From Bacteroidetes bacterium UBA7368 (GTDB lineage Bacteria; Bacteroidota; Rhodothermia; Rhodothermales; UBA10348), in assembly GCA_002469915.1 (NCBI GenBank), contig DKOG01000127.1, positions 1-13,647 of the forward strand: DNA of 13,647 nt, given 5' to 3'. The notes below the pieces were generated by a model that was not told the origin of the DNA, made no database searches, and saw only the letters and a program-made list of their open reading frames with translations. This document shows, piece after piece, positions 1 to 7,975 of the stretch. The position numbers and the translations under genes are program-made. How positions within the stretch are numbered: the stretch's first letter is position 1; each line of letters opens with the position of its first letter.

Positions 1-390
1 CGTGTTGATGTAGGCCTGATCTACACGCACTTTGATGGATGCAGGTAGAAAGGCATCATCGAAAAACACCACCGCTTCATCACCAAATTCATCTCGGAAG
101 ATTTGTTGAGCCTGCTCTTTAGAAACGTATTCAACCTCGGCTACCCCAGGAGTTGCTTCCGCCCTCCGGTACAGAGACTCTGCGACATCCTGACTGGTAT
201 CGGCCAAAAACAGTTCAACCTCACCTACCCGTTGCTTAAGCCATGAGGACACATCCTGAGCCTGCCACATAATGAGAGCAAATAGCCCAACGAGCACCAG
301 AGCCACAGTCATGGCACTGGTCGCAGCAACGGAAGAGAAGGTGGCTCTCTTAAATCCTGAAAAACCTTCCTGTATGGCGTATGGAATCAT
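1..390 (-). CDS. ftsX: Cell-division ABC transporter permease FtsX (N-terminal part, cut by window edge)
   Basis: Inner-membrane permease of the FtsEX complex, which couples ATP hydrolysis in the cytoplasm to activation of peptidoglycan hydrolases at the septum. I translated the 130 residues present by hand. A short cytoplasmic N-terminus is followed by one membrane segment at about residues 21-41. The start of the large extracytoplasmic domain follows, with the conserved VSKEQA (89-94) and PASIKV (116-121) signatures typical of FtsX. The remaining extracytoplasmic part and the last three membrane segments lie beyond position 1. The start is the ATG at 390-388, 11 bp after the stop of the M14 peptidase gene; an AAAGGA sits directly against the ATG, too close for a standard ribosome binding site. 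No ftsE precedes it here, so FtsE must be encoded elsewhere. The family call is firm. Confidence 0.93.
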   Translation of the reverse strand, partial: MIPYAIQEGFSGFKRATFSSVAATSAMTVALVLVGLFALIMWQAQDVSSWLKQRVGEVELFLADTSQDVAESLYRRAEATPGVAEVEYVSKEQAQQIFRDEFGDEAVVFFDDAFLPASIKVRVDQAYINT

Positions 391-401
391 TCCTTTATGA
401 T

Positions 402-3020
402 TTACATGCCGGGCATGAGCATCACAGCGTTTTGAATCATCCGACTTGGACCTATCCAAAACATGCGATACTGAGTTTTATCGAGTAAGAAGATAACCTT
501 TCCTGCGCCCATTGAAGAGACCCCGGCAAATCCATTGCCTGCAATTTTCTTTTTGTTCTCGTCGGAGGCAAATCCGGAAGCCAGTACGGAAGCGGCATCT
601 CGGTCATAATGTCCAACCATTTGGAACGAACTACTGGGTGCAAACGATTCAGAGCCGAACTTCAGCGTGTACATGGTCTCTTTCATACCGGCAGCCAACG
701 GATGGGAGTTATCAATCACTGCTCTGAATGCCGATCCAGACACACGATTAGTATTAGATGAGTCCGAAAGCGCCTCATACCGCGTATAAAAACGCTCTTC
801 AACGACTGATTTATCCTTTTCGTCTTTCTTTTCAGATTTGGCCATTTCAACCGATGTGATGCCACTTCTTCCTTTCGTCAGAAACGCAGCTGTACTTTCT
901 GAACCAATGAGCGTACCGCCTTTTCGCACCCAACCTTTCACTCGCTCAACCTGCATGCTATCTAAAACCGAGCCATAAGCCGGTGGTAAGATCAACACTT
1001 CATACTCATCTAAATCCAACGAGTTGAAGTTAGAAGCCCGAATGCGATCTATTCCGAACTCCACTCTCTGATCAAAAAGATACCACAGCTGACCCGCTGT
1101 TTCGGAGGAGAAGGGAGTATCTAGAAGCATAGCGACGTCTGGGCGTGCAACCGGACGCGCCGAAGCAGAGGCCAGGTCAATACCTTGGTCCATGCGGCCA
1201 TCATCAAATCCAACAATATGGACGCCTGCTTCACGTGCGATTCGTTGCATGTCCGCTTCAAAATGGGCTGCCTTATCACGATTCCGACCCTTCAAGATGA
1301 TGAGCGACCCAATTGAGTACTCCTCTGAACCTTTTGCAAAGGGTTTTCTGGCAGAACGAACGTTGTAACCGGCATCCCACAGACGAGCCAGTGCTTTGGG
1401 AGCAGTCCGTTGGCGCCAGTCAATCACGTATGCATAGGAGCCTTCGCGCGTCAATCCGCTTTCACGGGTTGGGCTCGCTGTCACGGCTTCCATAGCCACT
1501 CGAGGAGCCTGATTGGTCCAGGCTGCATCCAAGTTATAAGCAAGAGGAATCGACCAGGTAGACATATCGTACATGTCCCAGGACTCGATTTCCATTTGGC
1601 GCTGCATCAGCGTGTTGACCATAACGTGTCGCGCTTGATCGGCCTTAATGATATAGGTACCCGCTTCAAAGGTCTCCCGATCCTCAGACGCATCCCAATA
1701 GTCGGATGCTGTAGTCGAAAACGATTCGGTTGAACGATGTACTTCCACTCCATGACGCATTAACAGATCGACTACATCGGTAACGTAGCCATTGCCATGA
1801 TCATCTCTCAGTAAGTAAGCCTTGGTCGCATTGTTCGTCGTGGTCGGATTGAAAAACTCACGGAAATACGTGAGCAGAGCCGAACGGTTTTCAACCGACG
1901 AGCGCACGATGGCCATAGAAGTGGCAAAGTGATCAAAAGCTCGTTGACGCAACGTCAGAATGTAGCCGTCATTTGTTTTGACCGCTCGTCCACCCCGACT
2001 GTGCCCTCCCTGCTCAGACAACATGCCGATGGCACCGAGAATGCTCGGATACGATGAACCATATCCGGGGTAAAAGAACTCAAAAGATTCCCGCGTAAAA
2101 TAATTTACTTGGTTGCGGGCCAGCGCTTCGCCGCTGGCCCGACCAAATACGTCTGCCCACGAATCATATTCTTTGGGCAGATTCAAATTACGAGGTGCCT
2201 TACCCGGCATCGTGAAGTAGTTATTGTTGAACCCCTGTTCATGGTAATCCATGTGGACCTGCGGGAGCCATTCCTGATACAGAGCAATTCGACCCTGAGA
2301 TTCAGGATGCACGAGCCACACCCAATCCCGGTTGAGATCAAACCAATAGTGATTTGTCCGACCCCCGGGAAACGGTTCTGTGTGCTCCAGATCAGCTGAG
2401 TTTTCTCGTACTACGTTGCTCTGCATGGACTTGTACCAATACACATACCGATCCCTTCCATCTGGATTAATCGTTGGATCGATTACGACGACCGATTCCC
2501 TCAGCAGGCTTTCAATTTCGGGACTCTGGCCCGAAGCCAATAGATACAACACCTCCATGGCAGACTCAGTAGAGGACGGCTCATTTCCGTGCACATTGTA
2601 GCTGAGCCACGTAACAATCGGGTTGTTCTCAATCAGCGCGCTGGCTTCGTCAGCCGAAGTGACGGGATCAGCCAGTTTCAGATTGGCTGTCTGGATCTCA
2701 TCGAGGCGCGCGTGATTCTCAGGAGAGGTAACAAACAGAGCAAAGAGAGGTCTGTTTTCATAGGTACGCGCATATTCAGTAATCGAAACACGATCCGAAG
2801 CAGCGGCAACCGCCTTGATGTACCCAACAACATCAGCATACATGGTGTATTCCTGTCCCGTCTCATAGCCGAGGTATGTTGCTGGGGATGGAATGGCCGC
2901 ATTGCGGGCTACGTCAGATTCGAACTGGAAGTGCTCGGGAAGGAGTTCGACCTGAGCAGATGCAGTAGTGGAAAGGCTACCAGCCAGTAGGATAGCAATA
3001 AAGACGAGGCGTGTGATCAT
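402..3020 (-). CDS. Secreted M14-family zinc carboxypeptidase-like protein with C-terminal amidotransferase-like domain
   Basis: Predicted exported zinc peptidase of 872 residues. I chose the ATG at 3020: it opens directly into a signal peptide (MITRLVFIAILLAG, cleavage likely after ASA at residue 22). A TTG start 17 codons further upstream would bury that signal and lies in AT-rich leader sequence. The M14 catalytic domain covers about residues 25-390. It has zinc ligands in HGNE (H144, E147) and DYHEQG (H260), the NPDG substrate-pocket motif (185-188), NRDW (230-233), and SEQGG with E336 as candidate catalytic glutamate. After a middle region, about residues 626-863 resemble a class I glutamine amidotransferase-like fold, as in other large bacterial M14 proteins; a Lys/Glu-rich insert sits at about 725-740. 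No membrane anchor is visible after the signal peptide. It probably trims extracellular peptides; the true substrate is unknown. Confidence 0.88.
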   Translation of the reverse strand: MITRLVFIAILLAGSLSTTASAQVELLPEHFQFESDVARNAAIPSPATYLGYETGQEYTMYADVVGYIKAVAAASDRVSITEYARTYENRPLFALFVTSPENHARLDEIQTANLKLADPVTSADEASALIENNPIVTWLSYNVHGNEPSSTESAMEVLYLLASGQSPEIESLLRESVVVIDPTINPDGRDRYVYWYKSMQSNVVRENSADLEHTEPFPGGRTNHYWFDLNRDWVWLVHPESQGRIALYQEWLPQVHMDYHEQGFNNNYFTMPGKAPRNLNLPKEYDSWADVFGRASGEALARNQVNYFTRESFEFFYPGYGSSYPSILGAIGMLSEQGGHSRGGRAVKTNDGYILTLRQRAFDHFATSMAIVRSSVENRSALLTYFREFFNPTTTNNATKAYLLRDDHGNGYVTDVVDLLMRHGVEVHRSTESFSTTASDYWDASEDRETFEAGTYIIKADQARHVMVNTLMQRQMEIESWDMYDMSTWSIPLAYNLDAAWTNQAPRVAMEAVTASPTRESGLTREGSYAYVIDWRQRTAPKALARLWDAGYNVRSARKPFAKGSEEYSIGSLIILKGRNRDKAAHFEADMQRIAREAGVHIVGFDDGRMDQGIDLASASARPVARPDVAMLLDTPFSSETAGQLWYLFDQRVEFGIDRIRASNFNSLDLDEYEVLILPPAYGSVLDSMQVERVKGWVRKGGTLIGSESTAAFLTKGRSGITSVEMAKSEKKDEKDKSVVEERFYTRYEALSDSSNTNRVSGSAFRAVIDNSHPLAAGMKETMYTLKFGSESFAPSSSFQMVGHYDRDAASVLASGFASDENKKKIAGNGFAGVSSMGAGKVIFLLDKTQYRMFWIGPSRMIQNAVMLMPGM

Positions 3021-3096
3021 GAGATCATTCGGTAGAGTGGGTGCACACGGAAAAAAGCAAAATACACGCAAATTCCAATAATACCCGACATTCTTG

Positions 3097-4602
3097 TTAG
3101 TGCTGAGAGATCACCAATTTTTGTATCGTTCGGCGCTCACCGACTCGAACCGATACCAGGTACACACCCGGAGCGAGCCCGTGAGAACTTAAGTGTACGT
3201 CTTGCGAACCGGGGTTGATGTATCCCATATCATGGAATCCCAATACCCTGCCACTGACATCCATAATACGAATCTCGGTTGGCCCTGATATTTCCGTGTT
3301 TAAACGCACATTGAAAGCACCTTGAGATGGATTAGGCCAAACTGCTGCGTGCAGATCCTCAGGGAAAATTCCACTTTCAACTACATCCAAGACCGGAATA
3401 GAATAGCCTCTTTCGGTCAATACCAACTCCAACTCGTCGCGATAAAGACCTCCAAAGAGCGCCTGTTCAGCCGATAGAAGATCCACGATGGCCTCAGCAA
3501 ATTGGGATTCATAAGTGTGAAGCCGTATGGCTTCGAGAGCTAATCGATCCGTTACATCAGCACCAACTTCCTTCCTGAAATCCCAAAGCATCGCAACCCA
3601 AATCATGCCCCAGGTATACTGCAATTCATAGTTTGGGTTGTTAAAGGACTCTTTGCACTTCCCGTCAAGTACGTGAAAACGCAAACAGTATCCATATTTC
3701 AGATCGGTATCCGGAAGCCCAAAGTTCCAGTTCCACTTTTGCTTTACGAGTGCTGCTGTTCGAATCTCAGCATCATTTTCTCTTCCATTTTCAGTTCCAA
3801 CGCAGTGCGCTCGATCGGGGCAGGTCACTAGCCAATCTCCAAAACGAGGATCGTCGGTGAAAGAGGCCGCAAAATAGTCTGCATAGGCCTCGCTCAATGC
3901 CCGACTCTGATCCGAACTGTTTCCATCAATTTCGAAGCCGAGATGCCGAGTAACTAGATGTGTGTATTCATGATAGATCACATCATTCGAGAGGGCGGCA
4001 TTTTTATTAAAAATATCTCCCACTTTAAACAGCATTTTGTTTTCTGCTGCTAGTGTCGCGGCGCCATCTCCGCCTACATGGACCATCACATCGGCCTGAA
4101 ACGGAATCTCAACGGCCATCCGATGTACCCAGAACTCACGGGCAAAAGTGTCCACATGGTAATAAGCATTCACTGCATCAAAAGGCGAACATCGGGACGC
4201 GTCTGTATTACACGGCTTCATGTCCGTCGTATCAGGTTCGAATCGAAAATCGGCGCCTCCACGTCCTGGAGCAGCCAACCCTAGTGTATCCATTTTAAAG
4301 CTTCTAGAGCGCACATACTCTCCTTCAAGGCGTGTACCGTCCCCCAATAGACCCTGCAATTGGACTTCGACTGGAACGATATCGAATGGGTTGTTCAGAA
4401 ATACATTGGCGGGCACAGCTATTCCCGAGGACTGGGTAGTTGGGCGGAATACCGTAGGAGAAGTCCAGGAAGGGTCCATTGTAGACTCCATACTTCCTTG
4501 TAGTTCGATCGATGCGCGTGCAGGACACGTTTGCGCCTCTACTCCTTGAGCAACGAGCAGAAGCAACAGCAGACTGATTCCATGTGACATGCGACAGATC
4601 AT
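3097..4602 (-). CDS. Secreted gluzincin metallopeptidase with type IX secretion sorting domain
   Basis: Predicted extracellular zinc protease, 501 residues from the ATG at 4602. A TTG two codons upstream and an ATG at 4590 are alternative starts. An N-terminal signal peptide has a hydrophobic Leu-rich core ending near VEA. The catalytic signature is HEYTH at residues 211-215, with the expected downstream glutamate ligand in SEAYADYF (E238), the arrangement of gluzincins such as the thermolysin and fungalysin groups. The rest is too divergent for me to assign to M4 or M36. Paired cysteines (131/138, 261/267, 306/316) suggest disulfides, fitting an exported protein. About residues 418-501 are a Por/T9SS type A sorting domain: WPNPSQG, then IRIMDVSGRVL, then GLAPGVYLVSV and a KLV-type end. 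The domain directs export across the outer membrane and is then usually removed. The gene lies 76 bp upstream of the M14 peptidase gene on the same strand, so the two may be co-expressed. Confidence 0.85.
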   Translation of the reverse strand: MICRMSHGISLLLLLLVAQGVEAQTCPARASIELQGSMESTMDPSWTSPTVFRPTTQSSGIAVPANVFLNNPFDIVPVEVQLQGLLGDGTRLEGEYVRSRSFKMDTLGLAAPGRGGADFRFEPDTTDMKPCNTDASRCSPFDAVNAYYHVDTFAREFWVHRMAVEIPFQADVMVHVGGDGAATLAAENKMLFKVGDIFNKNAALSNDVIYHEYTHLVTRHLGFEIDGNSSDQSRALSEAYADYFAASFTDDPRFGDWLVTCPDRAHCVGTENGRENDAEIRTAALVKQKWNWNFGLPDTDLKYGYCLRFHVLDGKCKESFNNPNYELQYTWGMIWVAMLWDFRKEVGADVTDRLALEAIRLHTYESQFAEAIVDLLSAEQALFGGLYRDELELVLTERGYSIPVLDVVESGIFPEDLHAAVWPNPSQGAFNVRLNTEISGPTEIRIMDVSGRVLGFHDMGYINPGSQDVHLSSHGLAPGVYLVSVRVGERRTIQKLVISQH

Positions 4603-4649
4603 ACCCAAACCTACTCATCAGCACGTTGATACGCAGGCCGCAAATAGGT

Positions 4650-4682
4650 AAGGCGCCGGCAAACTTCGTTTGCCGGCGCCTT
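4650..4682 (-). terminator. GC-rich perfect hairpin, probable terminator of the hut operon
   Basis: Two perfect 15-base arms (4650-4664 and 4668-4682) surround a 3-base loop; the core arm is GGCGCCGGC. It lies 45 bp downstream of the last hut-operon gene and 47 bp upstream of the gluzincin gene. Read on the minus strand, the stem is followed by CCTTACCTATTTG, only weakly U-rich. It may therefore terminate inefficiently, or act as a 3'-end stabilising hairpin. Flanking TAGGT (4645-4649) and ACCTA (4687-4691) could extend the stem across a bulge. Confidence 0.7.
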
Positions 4683-4727
4683 AATCACCTACTACAATAA
4701 TCTGACGGCTCTATTTCATCAACGTCA

Positions 4728-5222
4728 TTATGCGAGGGGCTCAAACCGGTTTTCAGCACGGTTTTTTCGAACTTTCGAGGGGTCAAAAACCACCCCGTTC
4801 ATAGCAACATAAATGCCGTGAGGAAGCGATTGAACCGCACCGACTGCAACACCAATGTTGAACTCAGCATCCGTTTCTCTAAATCTGGCTGGGGTCAGCG
4901 AGCCGACTAAAATGATGGTTTTTCCGGTGACCTGGTTCTGTAACAACTTCGCAGTTTCCACCATGGTATCTGTACCATGAGTCAAAATGATGTATTCGAC
5001 CTCCGTCCGCAGTACTTCTTCTACAACCGATTGCCGATCTAAGTCTGTGATATCGAGGCTATCTTTATGGAAGATATCGGTTATCTCATACTCTATCGTA
5101 GCTCCTACGCGATCTAGAATAGCTTTAACCTGCGGATCCCCGATCTGATAATCACTTTTGGCGTCGTAATACACCTTATCGATGGTGCCACCAGTCGTAA
5201 TAATCTTAATTTTTAGGGGCAT
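4728..5222 (-). CDS. Single-domain asparaginase-like amidohydrolase (N-terminal domain only)
   Basis: A 164-residue protein matching only the N-terminal catalytic domain of L-asparaginase I/II, whose usual length is about 330 residues. Catalytic-site elements are preserved: TGGTID with nucleophile T13, Y25 in KSDYQIG, S55, THGTDTM with T84 and D85, and a lysine (K153) where E. coli AnsB has K162. The C-terminal domain, which completes the active site across the dimer, is absent. Only 119 bp separate the stop from the next gene, so this is not a recent frameshift. The start is an ATG preceded by GGAAGA at a short distance, 16 bp after the hutI stop. There is no signal peptide, so it is cytoplasmic. 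As I recall, stand-alone proteins of this length occur in other bacteria and are annotated simply as asparaginase. The reaction could be hydrolysis of asparagine or another amide; its place in the hut operon suggests a link to histidine or glutamate breakdown, but that is inference. Confidence 0.85.
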   Translation of the reverse strand: MPLKIKIITTGGTIDKVYYDAKSDYQIGDPQVKAILDRVGATIEYEITDIFHKDSLDITDLDRQSVVEEVLRTEVEYIILTHGTDTMVETAKLLQNQVTGKTIILVGSLTPARFRETDAEFNIGVAVGAVQSLPHGIYVAMNGVVFDPSKVRKNRAENRFEPLA

Positions 5223-5238
5223 GGGTCTTCCAGTTCAA

Positions 5239-6486
5239 TCAATCGATGGAGTCAAAAATCCGATTCCCGCCTATCCAGGTTCGGACGCAGGAGTTGGGCT
5301 GGAAATGATACATCCAGTGATTGACATCTGGAACAGACAACTCAACAAAATTTGCTCGTTTTCCGATTTCAATAGATCCATACTCTTGTTCTCGTGAGAT
5401 CGCTTTGGCTGCATTAAGCGTAGCTCCTTTGAGCGCTTCAGCCGGGGTCATCCGACTCATCGTACAAGCGAGCATCATAGCCAAAGGCAGATCATAACTA
5501 GGTGCCGAGCCTGGATTAAAATCCGTTGCAACAGCCACATCCACTCCAGCATCTAAAAAAGCCCGCGCTTTCATCGGAGGCTGATTTAGATAGAGAGAGG
5601 CAAACGGGAGACATACGGCTACAACATCCGCATTAGCCATAGCCCGAATACCTTCTGGCGAGGTGTACTCCAGGTGGTCAGCCGAAATAGCGGCAAGTTC
5701 TGCAGCCAGCTTTCCGCCGCCACCATCGCCAAGTTGATCCACATGTAACTTGGCTTTGAGCCCATGCTTCTCCCCCGTTTTGAGAATCAGCCGGGCATCT
5801 TCAGTTGTGTAAGCACCTTGCTCTACGAAAATGTCATTGAACTCAGCTAGACCTTCCTCGGCCACGGTAGGGATCAGCCGCTCACAAATCATTTTAATGT
5901 AATTTTGCTTATTACATTTAGTACCGTCTGGGTTGATTTTAGGTACTACATGGGCTGCAAGCAGCGTAGAAGCCACATCCAGAGCAGTTTTACCCTTCAA
6001 TTCAGCATACACCCGGAGTAATTTAAGCTCGTCATCAAACGACAAACCATACCCTGTTTTGCATTCAATGGCCGTAACGCCCAGACGAACAGAGCGGCTT
6101 GTGTATTCCAGACAGTGCTGTAGCAACGACTCATGCGTTGCCAAACGCGTTTGCCCCATCGTCTTTTGAATGCCGCCTCCTGATGCTGCTATATCGAGAT
6201 ATGACCGGCCCTCGATTCGCATCTGAAACTCGTCTGCGCGCCATCCGCCAAAAGCCAAATGTGTGTGGCAATCGACAAGCCCAGGAATAACCGTTCGACC
6301 CCCTGCCGAAAAAGTGGGTAACCCAGAGTGGGCATCAGGTAGATCCGCAGCCTCGCCAACCCAATTTATCCTCGCATCTACAAAAACAATGGCCGCATCA
6401 CGGATGATGTTCAATTCAGACTGCCCGCCAGCGGGCGAGCAAGTGGCCAGCACACCGATATCCGTAAGTATCCCTGAATTACCCAA
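5239..6486 (-). CDS. hutI: Imidazolonepropionase HutI
   Basis: Third enzyme of histidine catabolism: hydrolyses 4-imidazolone-5-propionate to N-formimino-L-glutamate in the cytoplasm. The 415-residue protein has normal family length and the amidohydrolase metal site: HTH (H74, H76) in DCHTHLAFGGWR, H248 in KLHVDQLGD, and D322 in ATDFNPGSAPS. SADHLEY (269-274) and the C-terminal MTPAEALKGATLNAA stretch are also typical. The start is a TTG at 6486-6484, with GAGGGG about 8 bases upstream, overlapping the hutH stop by 8 bp. No in-frame ATG lies at a better place, so translation is probably coupled to hutH. The assignment is secure; only the exact start is in some doubt. Confidence 0.95.
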   Translation of the reverse strand: MGNSGILTDIGVLATCSPAGGQSELNIIRDAAIVFVDARINWVGEAADLPDAHSGLPTFSAGGRTVIPGLVDCHTHLAFGGWRADEFQMRIEGRSYLDIAASGGGIQKTMGQTRLATHESLLQHCLEYTSRSVRLGVTAIECKTGYGLSFDDELKLLRVYAELKGKTALDVASTLLAAHVVPKINPDGTKCNKQNYIKMICERLIPTVAEEGLAEFNDIFVEQGAYTTEDARLILKTGEKHGLKAKLHVDQLGDGGGGKLAAELAAISADHLEYTSPEGIRAMANADVVAVCLPFASLYLNQPPMKARAFLDAGVDVAVATDFNPGSAPSYDLPLAMMLACTMSRMTPAEALKGATLNAAKAISREQEYGSIEIGKRANFVELSVPDVNHWMYHFQPNSCVRTWIGGNRIFDSID

Positions 6487-7975
6487 GTTGGTACCCCTCA
6501 GATTCGACGGTCCGTTGTAAAAGTGAGGATTGAATAATATCCAGACTCGGCGCTAAGTCATCCTGGAACAGATAGTCTTTTTCGCGATGAGGAATACGCT
6601 TTCTTACGATGGCATGCGCGGCAGCCACGCCGCGACCAGGCTGAAGAGGTAGGCGATAGTCAAGGGCCTGAGCAGCCGTCAGCAATTCGATAGCAAATAC
6701 GTGCTCGACATTCTTCAAGACCTGCAACAACTTGATGGCACTAATACTTCCCATGGACACGTGGTCTTCTTGTCCCAACGAAGTAGGAATAGAATCTACC
6801 GATGCAGGGTGGCAGAGCACCTTGTTTTCAGATACCAACGCAGCTGCCGTGTACTGAGGAATCATGAAACCGGAATTCAGTCCTGTTTCCGTCATCAACA
6901 ACCGAGGGAGGCCATCGTGTCCTTCCAAAAGAAGGTAGGTTCGGCGCTCAGAAATAGAGGCTAACTCTGCAAGCGCAATTGCTGCATAATCCATGGCCAA
7001 AGCGATGGGCTGACCGTGGAAGTTGCCACCGCTAATGACGTCATCTTCGAACACGAGCGGATTATCCGTGACGGAATTGATCTCAATTTCCATCACGTTT
7101 AATATGTGAGTCAATGCATCCCTACTGGCACCGTGAACCTGGGGCACGCACCTGAGACAATACGGATCCTGAACCTTCCCGCAATCACGATGAGATTCCA
7201 GAATCTTACTACCCTTCAGTAAAAGTCTTAGGTTTTGCGCAACCGTAATTTGGCCTGGATGGGGCCGAACCGCATGCACCTTTTCGTCGAAAGGATGGCT
7301 GCTGCCTTGCAAAGCCTCTAAACTCATAGTGGCCAGAATATCCGCTGTACGAACCAGTTTGACGGCGCGCTCCATGACATACGCTCCGTAGGCCGCCATA
7401 AATTGCGTTCCGTTTATCAAACTCAGGCCGTCCTTAGCCTGTAACTCTATGGGACTCATCCCTTTGGCGGCTAATGCCTCTGCTGCAGGGATATGCTTAC
7501 CATCGTCTGACCAGATGTATCCGAGGCCAATCAACGGCAAGGACATATGAGCCAGCGGAGCCAAATCACCTGAGGCCCCCACGCTACCGCGAGTTGGTAC
7601 GACAGGGATCATCCCGGACCGAGAAAATTCCAACAGACGCCCAAATGTGGCTTCCGAAACACCAGAATATCCCATGCCCAGGGCATGGACCTTGAGCGCC
7701 AGCATGATGGCCGTTATTTCGCGAGGTACGGGATCTCCTACACCCACAGCATGACTCACCAGCAAATTTCGCTGAAGCGTGCTCAGGTCATTATCGTCAA
7801 TTCGCTTATTTGCGAGTTTACCGAAACCCGTATTTACCCCGTAGGTCGCTTCTCCTCCAGCAATAACCCGATCTAGCGTATTACGCGATTCTGAAACCGC
7901 ACTTGAATCTACCGAAAGCTCATCCAGCCTCGATTGAATATCATCGTAGAGGGAGCGAATAGTCAACGTGCTCAT
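6479..7975 (-). CDS. hutH: Histidine ammonia-lyase HutH
   Basis: First enzyme of histidine catabolism: non-oxidative deamination of L-histidine to trans-urocanate and ammonium, working as a cytoplasmic tetramer. At 498 residues it is full length. The Ala134-Ser135-Gly136 triad in [14 protein letters not shown] cyclises to the electrophilic MIO prosthetic group. Other active-site residues expected for the family are present: Y45 in [10 protein letters not shown]75 in SHAVG, N188 in INGTQ, Y272 and R275 in DPYCLRC, and E403 in GQEDHVSM. The ATG start overlaps the hutU stop by 4 bp (ATGA), which implies translational coupling, and its own stop lies inside the hutI start region. Related aromatic ammonia-lyases share the fold, but H75 and the hutU/hutI neighbours argue for histidine as substrate. 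Confidence 0.97.
   Translation of the reverse strand: MSTLTIRSLYDDIQSRLDELSVDSSAVSESRNTLDRVIAGGEATYGVNTGFGKLANKRIDDNDLSTLQRNLLVSHAVGVGDPVPREITAIMLALKVHALGMGYSGVSEATFGRLLEFSRSGMIPVVPTRGSVGASGDLAPLAHMSLPLIGLGYIWSDDGKHIPAAEALAAKGMSPIELQAKDGLSLINGTQFMAAYGAYVMERAVKLVRTADILATMSLEALQGSSHPFDEKVHAVRPHPGQITVAQNLRLLLKGSKILESHRDCGKVQDPYCLRCVPQVHGASRDALTHILNVMEIEINSVTDNPLVFEDDVISGGNFHGQPIALAMDYAAIALAELASISERRTYLLLEGHDGLPRLLMTETGLNSGFMIPQYTAAALVSENKVLCHPASVDSIPTSLGQEDHVSMGSISAIKLLQVLKNVEHVFAIELLTAAQALDYRLPLQPGRGVAAAHAIVRKRIPHREKDYLFQDDLAPSLDIIQSSLLQRTVESEGYQLG

Noticed and set aside
2589..2990. Plus-strand open frame of 133 codons opposite the M14 peptidase gene
   Set aside because: It is antisense to a clearly coding region, has no recognisable domain, and its composition is that of a reversed reading frame.
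3021..3071. Longer M14 peptidase start at a TTG, adding 17 residues
   Set aside because: The extra residues precede a perfectly placed signal peptide and derive from AT-rich leader sequence.
4606..4613. TAGGTTTG on the minus strand as a -7 promoter box for the gluzincin gene
   Set aside because: It matches TAnnTTTG but lies 3 bases from the ATG and has no TTTG at proper spacing upstream; it would need a leaderless message.
4220..4624. Overlapping open frames of about 100 codons on both strands over the start of the gluzincin gene
   Set aside because: They lack family features and are explained by the real signal-peptide-bearing frame.
4728..5222. Asparaginase-like gene as a pseudogene truncated by frameshift
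   Set aside because: Only 119 bp separate it from the next gene, far too little for the missing domain, and all N-terminal catalytic residues are intact.
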